Part shown: positions 57,235 through 64,000 of the stretch, piece after piece
Position numbering within the stretch: position 1 is the stretch's first letter
How the letters are laid out: each line of letters opens with the position of its first letter
Origin: Oscillospiraceae bacterium
Lineage (GTDB): Bacteria; Bacillota; Clostridia; Oscillospirales; Acutalibacteraceae
Direction of reading: 5' to 3'
Length of the DNA: 64,000 nucleotides
Assembly: GCA_015066085.1 (NCBI GenBank)
Contig: SVPA01000002.1
Span: 62,001 to 126,000 of the forward strand
Notes under the pieces: model-generated
Databases searched by the model: none
Told to the model about the DNA's origin: nothing
The model's input: only the letters and a program-made list of their open reading frames with translations
Position numbers and translations under genes: made by a program

Positions 57235-58689
57235 ATGGAAAACAAATATTTTTTAGCAAGTTTACCCGATAACATAAAAATTATAGAACAACTGTTTAGT
57301 GGGGATTCGGTGCTTCGTAAAAGGGAGTTTAGTTTTTGTGGGACTAAAGCCTGTCTTTTTTATTTTGACGGAATGGTAAGTGTCGAACTCATAAATGAAT
57401 CAATAATAAAACCCCTTGCTATTGCTGACTTTGTTGACGAAAGTCAGCCTATTGCAGATTTTATCTGCGAAAAACTTCTCTTTGCAAGTGAAATAAAAAA
57501 GACCTCGGTTATATCGGAGGCGGTTTCTTCTCTGCTTTACGGGGATACTCTGATTCTTCTTGAAAAAAGTCATACCGCTATAACCGTAAACAGTAAAGGT
57601 TGGCGGACAAGAGGAATTTCAGAGCCCGAAAACGAAAGGGTTCTGGAGGGCCCGAGAGAGGGATTCGACGAAGCGGCAATGTTTAATGTTGCAATGATTA
57701 GAAGACGGCTTCAAACCCCTGACTTTACTGCCGAAATTACCCGAATAGGAAGAAAAACCAATACTATTATTTTTATCTGTTATTTAAAATCTCTTGTAAA
57801 CCGAGAAACCTTAAGAGAACTCAAAATGCGTCTTTCAAAGATTGATATAGATTCAATTTTAGATTCCCACTATATTACCGAGCAAATAAGGGACAACAAA
57901 AATTCTCTTTTTAAAACGGTCGGCACAACCGAAAGACCCGATGTAGTTGCCGCCAGACTGCTTGAAGGCAGAATTGCTCTTGTAGTAGATGCAACCCCCG
58001 TGGTAATAACCGTACCCTATCTCTTTTCCGAAAATTTTCAGTCGGATGAGGACTACTATACGGGCTATCTTATTGCGTCGGCGGGAAGACTTATGAGAAT
58101 TCTTGCCTTTTTTCTTTCGGTAACCGTCCCCGCCCTTTATATAGCCTTTACAACCCATCATTTTCAGTTTCTTCCTGCCGCCTTTGCCCAAACCGTTTCG
58201 GTTGCCCGTGAGGGTGTCCCTTTTTCAACCTTAGTCGAAGGACTTTTGCTCTGCCTTATCTTTGAAATTTTAAGGGAAACGGGGGTTCGTATGCCCCAAA
58301 GCGTCGGCCACGCTCTTAGTATAGTAGGCGGTTTGGTCGTTGGTCAGGCTGCGGTTGAGGCGAGAATAATAAGCGCCCCAATGCTGATAGCGGTTGCCCT
58401 TTCGGGAATCTGCGGGCTAATGGTGCCCCGCCTTCGCTCTGCCGTTTTTTATCTTCGTTTCGCCTTTATCTTTATTTCGGCTCTTTTTGGTTTTTATGGA
58501 ATACTGCTCTTATGGACGGCGGTTTTAATCAGAATTTTAACCCTTAAATCAATGGGTGTTGACTCGACTATATCTCTTGACACTTTGAGCCTTCAAAGTT
58601 TTAAGGATGTTTTTGTAAGGGCAAGTTGGACAAAAATGTATACCCGTCCCAAAATTCAGAAAAACAATAGTATAAGGAAGAAAATATGA
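57235..58689 (+). CDS. Spore germinant receptor subunit A (GerA family)
   Basis: 484 residues from ATG 57235 (GGTGAAG just upstream). Soluble N-terminal half with GerA signatures (TPDFTAEITRIGRKTNT, then EGRIALVVDATPVVITVPYLFSENFQSDEDYY) and about five membrane helices in the C-terminal half (ILAFFLSVTVPALYIAFTTHH, EILRETGVRMPQSVGHALSIVGGLVVGQAAVEA). In the spore inner membrane these subunits bind nutrient germinants and form the ion-conducting channel. The order A-C-B matches the gerK-type arrangement. Germinant unknown. Confidence 0.92.
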   Translation: MENKYFLASLPDNIKIIEQLFSGDSVLRKREFSFCGTKACLFYFDGMVSVELINESIIKPLAIADFVDESQPIADFICEKLLFASEIKKTSVISEAVSSLLYGDTLILLEKSHTAITVNSKGWRTRGISEPENERVLEGPREGFDEAAMFNVAMIRRRLQTPDFTAEITRIGRKTNTIIFICYLKSLVNRETLRELKMRLSKIDIDSILDSHYITEQIRDNKNSLFKTVGTTERPDVVAARLLEGRIALVVDATPVVITVPYLFSENFQSDEDYYTGYLIASAGRLMRILAFFLSVTVPALYIAFTTHHFQFLPAAFAQTVSVAREGVPFSTLVEGLLLCLIFEILRETGVRMPQSVGHALSIVGGLVVGQAAVEARIISAPMLIAVALSGICGLMVPRLRSAVFYLRFAFIFISALFGFYGILLLWTAVLIRILTLKSMGVDSTISLDTLSLQSFKDVFVRASWTKMYTRPKIQKNNSIRKKI

Positions 58690-59321
58690 AGAAGACAGTT
58701 ATTATTTTGTGCCTTTTGTTTTTGTGCGGTTGCTCTTATACCGAACCCGATGCCGTGTTTACCGTTTCTGCGGTCGGTTTTTCGGTTGAAAGCGGCGAAA
58801 CGGTAGCCTATGTTCAGTTTATAAATGCTTCGGAAAAAAACAGTTTAGTCAGCCCTACCTTTACCGTAAAGGGAAGCGGAGAGGACGAAAAACAGGCAAT
58901 AGATGAGGTAAGAGCAAAACTATCTAAAAAACCCTCATTTTCCCACTGTCGCATTATAGCGGTAAGCAACCGACTGAATCTTTCTGACCTCGGTGCCGTT
59001 CTTGGACTTTGCAGCGACCTTGGCGTTCCGCTGAGAGCCCCTGTTGTTTGCTGTAACAATATAAACGAACTTTTTAATAATGAATTGCTCTCTTCAGGGC
59101 AAGAAATTGAGGGGCTTATCCGCCAAAATGCCGAATATTTCGGTTACGGCGGACATACTGCTCTGTTTGAAATTCAGACTGCTCTGCTTGTAAATGAGGG
59201 TAAATTCGGTCTTCCTATCTTAAAAACCGACCGTGACAGCGTTTTTGTAGAGGGGCTTTATTATTTTACAAACGGTCTGGCGTCGATTGGGGGTAATCAA
59301 AATGACAAGGTCAGTGGATAA
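58686..59321 (+). CDS. Short GerC-type lipoprotein subunit of germinant receptor
   Basis: 211 residues, against about 370-400 for full GerC proteins. A lipoprotein signal (IILCLLFLCGC, modified Cys probably C16) is followed by the N-terminal GerC domain (SAVGFSVESGETVAYVQF, FSHCRIIAVSNRLN, LGVPLRAPVVCC). The C-terminal GerC domain is missing; the frame stops inside the start of gerB and no remnant is left elsewhere. Overlaps gerA by 4 nt and gerB by 20 nt. Confidence 0.8.
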   Translation: MKKTVIILCLLFLCGCSYTEPDAVFTVSAVGFSVESGETVAYVQFINASEKNSLVSPTFTVKGSGEDEKQAIDEVRAKLSKKPSFSHCRIIAVSNRLNLSDLGAVLGLCSDLGVPLRAPVVCCNNINELFNNELLSSGQEIEGLIRQNAEYFGYGGHTALFEIQTALLVNEGKFGLPILKTDRDSVFVEGLYYFTNGLASIGGNQNDKVSG

Positions 59322-60207
59322 CCGCCGTTTTTTTATGCTTGCGGTTATTGCCGTAATAGGAGATATGCTTCTCCTTTTTTCTTTTACCGAAAACACCGCA
59401 GACGACATAATAGGTCTTTTGCTTTCGGCGGTTTTGGCAACCTTGGTTGCCGTTTTGTTTAAAGGCTGTGCCGAAATAATGCAAAAAAGTAAATTTTATA
59501 ATAATAGGCTTGTCTTTGGAGTAATCTGTGTATCCTTGTGTTTGGTGGTTCTGATTACTGCTCTTTATTGCGTAATGAATTTTTCAAACTATGCCTCAAA
59601 TGTTATGCTCGGCACAGAAGAAATTCTTATAACATTTGTGTCTTTTTCGGTTTTAGTTACTGTTTTGGGCTTCTCGAAAAAAGATATTCTGCTTAAACTT
59701 TCTCTTCTGCTCTTTTCGGCGGTTTTCTTGCTCATTATTTTTATGTTTGCCTTTTCGACCGCCTTTATGGAGGTAAAGTATTTGATTCCCTATAAAGTGC
59801 CGACCTTCAGCGGTTCTTTTTCCGCCTTTCTTACAAGTTTTCCGGTCTTTTTCTCAACCGCTGTGCCTTTAACCGTAATAGGAATCAGGGTAAAGAAAAG
59901 ATATTTTGCTCTTTCTTATGTATTAGGTATAGCCTTGACAGTAATCGCTTTTATAAACATTCTTTCGGTCTTCGGAAGTGAATTTGCCTCAACCCTTGAA
60001 TTTCCTTATTCAAAAGCGGTCTCCACCGCATCGCTTGGTCACATTTTTTCAAGGTTGGATATTTTTTTGTACTGTGTATGTTTTTTTACCTGTCTTATAA
60101 AGGCTTCGGTTTGTGTGAGTTCTTTTTCTTTTCTTACCGCTAAATTTTTAAATAATTTATTGAAAAAAATTAATATTTTTATTGAAAAGAAGAAAAAGTT
60201 GTGGTAA
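59302..60207 (+). CDS. Germinant receptor subunit B (GerB family, APC-type permease fold)
   Basis: 301 residues from ATG 59302 with GGGGGT in front; the longer frame lies in the gerC end. About nine hydrophobic helices, shorter than typical GerB (about 360). Helices of note: FFMLAVIAVIGDMLLLFSFT, YLIPYKVPTFSGSFSAFLTSFPVFF, LGHIFSRLDIFLYCVCFFTCLI. GerB subunits resemble amino-acid transporters and help recognise germinants. Ends in a very basic, Asn/Lys-rich tail. Last gene of the ger operon. Confidence 0.82.
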   Translation: MTRSVDNRRFFMLAVIAVIGDMLLLFSFTENTADDIIGLLLSAVLATLVAVLFKGCAEIMQKSKFYNNRLVFGVICVSLCLVVLITALYCVMNFSNYASNVMLGTEEILITFVSFSVLVTVLGFSKKDILLKLSLLLFSAVFLLIIFMFAFSTAFMEVKYLIPYKVPTFSGSFSAFLTSFPVFFSTAVPLTVIGIRVKKRYFALSYVLGIALTVIAFINILSVFGSEFASTLEFPYSKAVSTASLGHIFSRLDIFLYCVCFFTCLIKASVCVSSFSFLTAKFLNNLLKKINIFIEKKKKLW

Positions 60208-60339
60208 TATTACAATATAAATGGCAAAGTCATAGAATAGGTTTTGTGCATTTTGTCGAAAAAACGGGCTGTTTTCTGTAAAAAGGAGCAATTACAGACG
60301 GGCGGCTCGTTTATACAATATCCGAAAGGGGCGCTTCTC

Positions 60340-62397
60340 TTGAAAGACTACAAAGCAAAAAATATTCGAAACGTTGTTTTCTCCGGCCATGCTTCGTCGG
60401 GAAAAACCTCTCTTGTCGAGGCGGCTTATTTTATTACGGGTAAGTCCGACCGCCTTGGTACTATAGCAGAGGGTAATACCGTTTCCGATTTTGACCCTGA
60501 AGAAATTCGCAGAAAGTCAAGTGTATCTGCGTCAATTATTCCTTGTGAATGGAAAGATGTAAAACTAAATATTATTGATACTCCCGGTCAGTTTGACTTT
60601 TCGGCGTCGGTAAGCGAGGGCTTCCGTGCTGCAGGAAGTTCGGTAATTGTTATTTCGGGTAAAAGCGGTGTTTCGGTTGGCGCTAAAAAGGCTTTCGACG
60701 CTGCAACTAAAAAAGGAATAGCAAAAATATTCTTTGTTAATAAAATAGACCACGAGCATGCCGATTTTTATAAGGTTTTTGAAGACCTTAAAGCAACCTT
60801 CGGTCCAATGGTTTGTCCTATCGTTGTGCCTTATGTAGTCGATAGTAAGGTGCAGTGTTACATAAACTTAATCGAATACAGAGCGTATTCTTATGAAAAC
60901 GGAAAGGCTACCGCCGTTGCTATGCCCGATATGGGTCACCGCCTTGAAGGCCTTCGCACCGCAATAAACGAAGCGGTTGCCGAAACAAGCGAAGAACTAA
61001 TGGAAAAATATTTCTCGGGCGAGGAATTTACTCCCGATGAACTTATAATGGGTCTTGCTACGGGTGTCCGCCGAGGCGAAATTGCCCCCGTTTTCTGCGG
61101 AAGCGCTGCCGAAATTCAGGCAATAGACCAACTCTTAAACGGCCTTATCTGGCTTGCCCCCTGGGCAGAAACGGTTGCGGGCGAAGTTGGTGTCGACAAC
61201 AACGGAAATGAAATTGAACTTACCGTAAGTGACGACGCTCAGACCGCTGCTATTGTTTTTAAAACGGTTGTAGACCCCTTTGTCGGAAAACTTGTTTACT
61301 TTAAGGTTGTAAGCGGTAAGGTTACTTCGGATATGACTCTGCTTAATATGAGAACGGGCGCTAATGAGCGTATCGGTAAACTTTACTTTGTTTGCGGTAA
61401 AAAACAGGTTGAAACTTCTTGTGTTTATGCGGGAGATATCGGTGCGGTTGCAAAACTTAATGCTACGGGAACGGGGGACACCCTTTGTTCACCTGCCCGC
61501 CCCATTCGTCTTCCCGAAATTTCCTATGAACTGCCCAACTATAAAATGGCTGTTCGCCCCAAAAACAAGGGAGAGGAAGAAAAACTTGCCGCCGGTCTTA
61601 TGCGTCTTGCCGAGGAAGACCCGACAATTACCCTTAAAAATAACGATGCAACGGGAGAACTCGTTCTTTCGGGTCTTGGTGAACAGCACCTTGACACCGT
61701 TGCTAATAAATTAAAGGCTAAATTCGGCGTAGAGGTTGTTTTTGAAGCCCCCAAGGTTGCCTACCGTGAAACAATTCGTAAAAAGGCAAAAGCCCAGGGT
61801 AGACATAAGAAACAGTCGGGCGGTCACGGTCAGTTTGGCGATGTTTGGATTGAGTTTGAACCAAGCGACTGCGACGGACTTGAATTTGCCGAAACCGTCT
61901 TTGGCGGAGCCGTTCCCAAAAACTATTTCCCCGCCGTTGAAAAAGGTCTGCAAGAATCTGCCCTTACAGGCGTTTTAGCAGGCTACCCAATGGTCGGCGT
62001 TAAGGCTACTTTAACTGACGGTTCATATCACCCGGTAGACTCTTCCGAACTTGCCTTTAAAACTGCCGCTTCGCTTGCCTTTAAGGCAGGAATTCCTCAG
62101 GCAAATCCCGTTTTGCTTGAGCCCGTTGTAACTTTAGTGGCTACTATTCCTTCCGATAATTCGGGAGATATAATGGGTGATATTACCAAGCGTCGAGGCA
62201 GAGTTCTCGGAATGGACCCCGACGGTAAACTTATGATAATTACCGCCGAAGTTCCCGAAAGCGAACTTGCCGATTTCCCGACAGTTCTCCGTTCGGTAAC
62301 AAGGGGAGTAGGTTCTTTCTATACCGAGTTTGCAAGGTATGAAGAGGTCCCCGCCGCAATTGCTCAAAAAATTATTGCCGAAAGCAAAGCAGAATAA
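60340..62397 (+). CDS. EF-G2-type translation-factor-like GTPase
   Basis: 685 residues from TTG 60340 (AAAGGGG 8 nt upstream; the frame's earlier codons lack a site and family match). All EF-G domains are present, but this is the divergent EF-G2 class. G1 is GHASSGKTS (EF-G: GHIDAGKTT). The switch II motif is DTPGQFDF with Gln at 84, where EF-G has the catalytic His (DTPGHVDF). G4 NKID is kept. Domain IV has GHGQFGDVWIEF. EF-G2 proteins bind GTP and ribosomes weakly in those studied; role unresolved. It has no obvious tie to the ger operon. True fusA is not in the window. Confidence 0.88.
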   Translation: MKDYKAKNIRNVVFSGHASSGKTSLVEAAYFITGKSDRLGTIAEGNTVSDFDPEEIRRKSSVSASIIPCEWKDVKLNIIDTPGQFDFSASVSEGFRAAGSSVIVISGKSGVSVGAKKAFDAATKKGIAKIFFVNKIDHEHADFYKVFEDLKATFGPMVCPIVVPYVVDSKVQCYINLIEYRAYSYENGKATAVAMPDMGHRLEGLRTAINEAVAETSEELMEKYFSGEEFTPDELIMGLATGVRRGEIAPVFCGSAAEIQAIDQLLNGLIWLAPWAETVAGEVGVDNNGNEIELTVSDDAQTAAIVFKTVVDPFVGKLVYFKVVSGKVTSDMTLLNMRTGANERIGKLYFVCGKKQVETSCVYAGDIGAVAKLNATGTGDTLCSPARPIRLPEISYELPNYKMAVRPKNKGEEEKLAAGLMRLAEEDPTITLKNNDATGELVLSGLGEQHLDTVANKLKAKFGVEVVFEAPKVAYRETIRKKAKAQGRHKKQSGGHGQFGDVWIEFEPSDCDGLEFAETVFGGAVPKNYFPAVEKGLQESALTGVLAGYPMVGVKATLTDGSYHPVDSSELAFKTAASLAFKAGIPQANPVLLEPVVTLVATIPSDNSGDIMGDITKRRGRVLGMDPDGKLMIITAEVPESELADFPTVLRSVTRGVGSFYTEFARYEEVPAAIAQKIIAESKAE

Positions 62398-62405
62398 TAA
62401 ACGCC

Positions 62406-62437
62406 AAAACCCGTGATGAGTTCATCACGGGTTTTTT
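62406..62437 (+). terminator. Terminator of the EF-G2-like gene
   Basis: AAAACCCGTGATGA (62406-62419) pairs with TCATCACGGGTTTT (62422-62435), followed by T run. Confidence 0.9.
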
Positions 62438-62497
62438 CTTTTTTTGAATAAATTTGTAAGAAATTGTTAAACAATTGGGAATTATCTCTAATTGTTG

Positions 62498-62525
62498 TTG
62501 AAAAATTAAAGAATTGTGCTATAAT
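62498..62525 (+). promoter_or_regulatory. Sigma-A promoter of the polysaccharide operon
   Basis: TTGAAA (62498-62503), a 16-nt spacer and TATAAT (62520-62525), about 55 nt before the aminotransferase ATG. Confidence 0.7.
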
Positions 62526-62584
62526 ATTAGCGGAAAGTCATATTCTATTTATGAATAGATTTTAGTCTGACAGGGGGTCAGGAA

Positions 62585-63787
62585 ATGTATATATCTTTTT
62601 CACCGCCCGATATGACCGAAAGAGAGGCCGATTTTGTTAGAGAAACCGTTCTCTCGGGTTGGATTACAACGGGTCCTAAAGCGGTAGAATTTGAAAATAA
62701 AATAGCCGAGTTTTGCGGTACTAATAAGGCGGTTTGTCTAAACTCTGCTACCGCTGCTTTAGAACTCACTCTTCGTGTTTTAGGAATAGGAAAGGGCGAC
62801 GAGGTAATTGTTCCCGCCTATACCTATACCGCTTCTTGCAGTGTTATCTGTCATGTTGGAGCAACTCCCGTAATGGTTGATTCCGCTCCTGACAGTTTCG
62901 AAATGGATTACTCTAAAATGGAACAGGCGATTACCGAAAAAACAAAGGCTATAATTGCGGTTGATTTAGGTGGAGTAATTTGCGACTACGACCAAATTTT
63001 CAAAGCAGTTGAGAATAAAAAATCGCTTTTTAAGGCAAGTCCCGGTCTTCAGCAGATTTTCGGCCGTATTGCCGTTATTGCCGACTGTGCTCACGGTTTC
63101 GGCGCTAAAAGAAAGGGTCAGAATGCAGGTCAAATTGCCGACTTTACCGCCTTCTCGTTCCACGCCGTTAAGAATCTGACTACCGCCGAAGGCGGTGCGG
63201 TTACCTGGCGTAATATAAAAGATATTGACAACAACCTTTTATATAATGAGTATAGAATGATGTCCCTTCACGGACAGACGAAGTCTGCTCTTAACAAAAA
63301 CAAACCGGGTTCTTGGGAATACGATATAATTGCGCCTTGCTATAAATGCAATATGACCGATATTGCCGCCGCAATAGGAATTGTTCAACTTGAGCGTTAT
63401 AAAGAAATGCTTGACCGCCGCCACTCTATTATCGAGATGTATAATAAGGCGTTTGAAAAACTAAATGTAAAGGTTTTAAATCACAAAAGTGATGACCATA
63501 CTTCAAGCGGACACCTTTATGCCGTTAATATAAACGGCGCGGACCTTAAGACCAGAAACCTTATAATCGAAAAAATGGCGGAAAAGGAAATCGCCTGTAA
63601 TGTTCATTATAAACCGCTTCCAATGCTAACGGCTTATAAAAATTTAGGGTTTAATATTGAAGACTATCCAAACGCTTACGCCCACTATGAAAATGAAATT
63701 TCTCTGCCCCTTTATAGCCGTCTTACCGACGAACAGATAGAGTATATAATTCAAAATTTCATTTCCTGTGTGGAGGAGTTCAGATGA
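62585..63787 (+). CDS. DegT/DnrJ/EryC1-type sugar aminotransferase
   Basis: PLP enzyme expected to aminate a nucleotide-linked keto sugar. 400 residues. Start YISFSPPDMTEREADFVRETVLSGWITTGPKAVEFE, then LNSATAALELTLRVLGIGKGDEVIVPAYTYTASC. The PLP lysine lies in SFHAVKNLTTAEGGA, and the PLP-facing Asp in IADCAHGFGA. LHGQTKSALNKNKPGSWEYDI and NVHYKPLP complete the family. An AGG-rich site precedes the ATG. Its stop overlaps the sugar-transferase start (ATGA), so the pair probably makes an amino-sugar-containing surface glycan. Confidence 0.93.
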   Translation: MYISFSPPDMTEREADFVRETVLSGWITTGPKAVEFENKIAEFCGTNKAVCLNSATAALELTLRVLGIGKGDEVIVPAYTYTASCSVICHVGATPVMVDSAPDSFEMDYSKMEQAITEKTKAIIAVDLGGVICDYDQIFKAVENKKSLFKASPGLQQIFGRIAVIADCAHGFGAKRKGQNAGQIADFTAFSFHAVKNLTTAEGGAVTWRNIKDIDNNLLYNEYRMMSLHGQTKSALNKNKPGSWEYDIIAPCYKCNMTDIAAAIGIVQLERYKEMLDRRHSIIEMYNKAFEKLNVKVLNHKSDDHTSSGHLYAVNINGADLKTRNLIIEKMAEKEIACNVHYKPLPMLTAYKNLGFNIEDYPNAYAHYENEISLPLYSRLTDEQIEYIIQNFISCVEEFR

Positions 63788-64000
63788 CAAAGTGGGAAAA
63801 ACTCCCCGTCTATATGCAAAACGAGGCGGTGCGACCTTATTTTGAGGGGTTAAAACGCAAAGTCTTTACCCGTTTTTTAAAACGCACTTTTGATATTTTT
63901 GCGTCCGGCACATTCATATTGTTACTTTCTCCCGTAATGCTTTTTGTGGCAATCTGGATTAAACTTGACTCAAAAGGCCCCGTTTTTTATAAAAGTATAA
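63784..64000 (+). CDS. Undecaprenyl-phosphate sugar-phosphate transferase, partial (runs off the window)
   Basis: Only the first 72 codons are present and the ORF track omits it. ATG 63784 overlaps the aminotransferase stop by 4 nt, with GTGGAGGAG upstream. The translation contains KRTFDIFASGTFILLLSPVMLFV and IWIKLDSKGPVFYKS, the membrane-helix start of PglC/WcaJ-type bacterial sugar transferases, which load the first sugar phosphate on the lipid carrier. The catalytic part lies beyond the edge. Confidence 0.88.
   Translation, partial: MTKWEKLPVYMQNEAVRPYFEGLKRKVFTRFLKRTFDIFASGTFILLLSPVMLFVAIWIKLDSKGPVFYKSI

Noticed and set aside
1-64000. Prophage, integrative element, insertion sequence or toxin-antitoxin system
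   Set aside because: No integrase, transposase, terminal repeats or toxin-antitoxin pair was seen; the Xre gene's neighbour is a WG-repeat protein, not a toxin-like gene.

Overview
The window looks like ordinary chromosome from an anaerobic, endospore-forming, low-to-mid GC Clostridia, most likely of the Oscillospirales/Ruminococcaceae type (inference from gene content, not from a search). The pointers are a complete spoIIIAA-AH operon, a SpoIID protein, a spore cortex-lytic gene pair, a GerA-type germinant receptor operon, NfnAB electron bifurcation, a clostridial glgB-glgC-glgD-glgA operon, diaminopimelate dehydrogenase, Gram-positive type SOS boxes and WalR-type boxes. Promoters are near-consensus sigma-A (TTGACA/TATAAT, 16-17 nt spacing), starts mostly follow strong GGAGG-type sites, and TTG starts are frequent. 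I see no prophage, insertion sequence, CRISPR array or rRNA.

Layout. 0-4 kb: tRNA-Gln followed by a non-coding array of short hairpins, rnhA-lexA with SOS boxes, a membrane-anchored WG-repeat protein divergent from a small Xre regulator, and two half-size TauE/SafE genes. 4-13 kb: nfnA-nfnB, a DUF212 protein, the glycogen synthesis operon and uppP. 13-21 kb: rplM-rpsI, ddh, an alpha/beta hydrolase, an S1-domain protein, an Mrp ATPase with a sugar-transfer ATP-grasp gene, a 7-TM protein and spoIID. 21-33 kb, minus strand: polA, a low-MW phosphatase, rimI, tsaD, mreB-mreC-mreD, mrdA, minD, mgsA and hisS, nearly all closely packed. 33-41 kb: dusB (apparently leaderless), yebC, spoIIIAA-AH, an Asp23 protein and a 3D-domain cell-wall protein with WalR-like boxes. 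42-54 kb: mnmA, a LUD protein, dacF, pgi, yceD-rpmF, a DUF512 radical SAM protein, der-plsY-gpsA, rpmB, dCMP deaminase, an RluA-type synthase and radC. 54-64 kb: a helical-bundle protein, a split SleC-like cortex hydrolase divergent from a gerA-gerC-gerB operon, an EF-G2-like GTPase, and the start of a polysaccharide operon (DegT aminotransferase, sugar-phosphate transferase running off the end).

How the genes work together. Two themes recur. One is cell wall and shape: MreBCD, PBP2, MinD, UppP, Ddh, DacF, the 3D protein, and the glycan operon at the right edge. The other is the spore cycle: SpoIIIA channel, SpoIID, cortex-lytic pair, germinant receptor. The most notable points are: (1) a SleC-type cortex-lytic enzyme encoded as two adjacent genes, a separate pro-domain protein and a catalytic protein with three peptidoglycan-binding domains, head-to-head with a germinant receptor operon whose GerC is about half length; (2) a methylglyoxal synthase homologue lacking two of three known active-site residues; (3) a consensus promoter so close to dusB that its mRNA should be leaderless; (4) the hairpin array behind tRNA-Gln, bordered by a 10-bp copy of the tRNA 3' end; (5) a GlgA lacking the substrate lysine of its N-terminal KxGGL motif, and an EF-G2 paralogue lacking the catalytic histidine. 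I see no wholly undescribed multi-gene system; the candidates above are variations on known systems plus one non-coding array.
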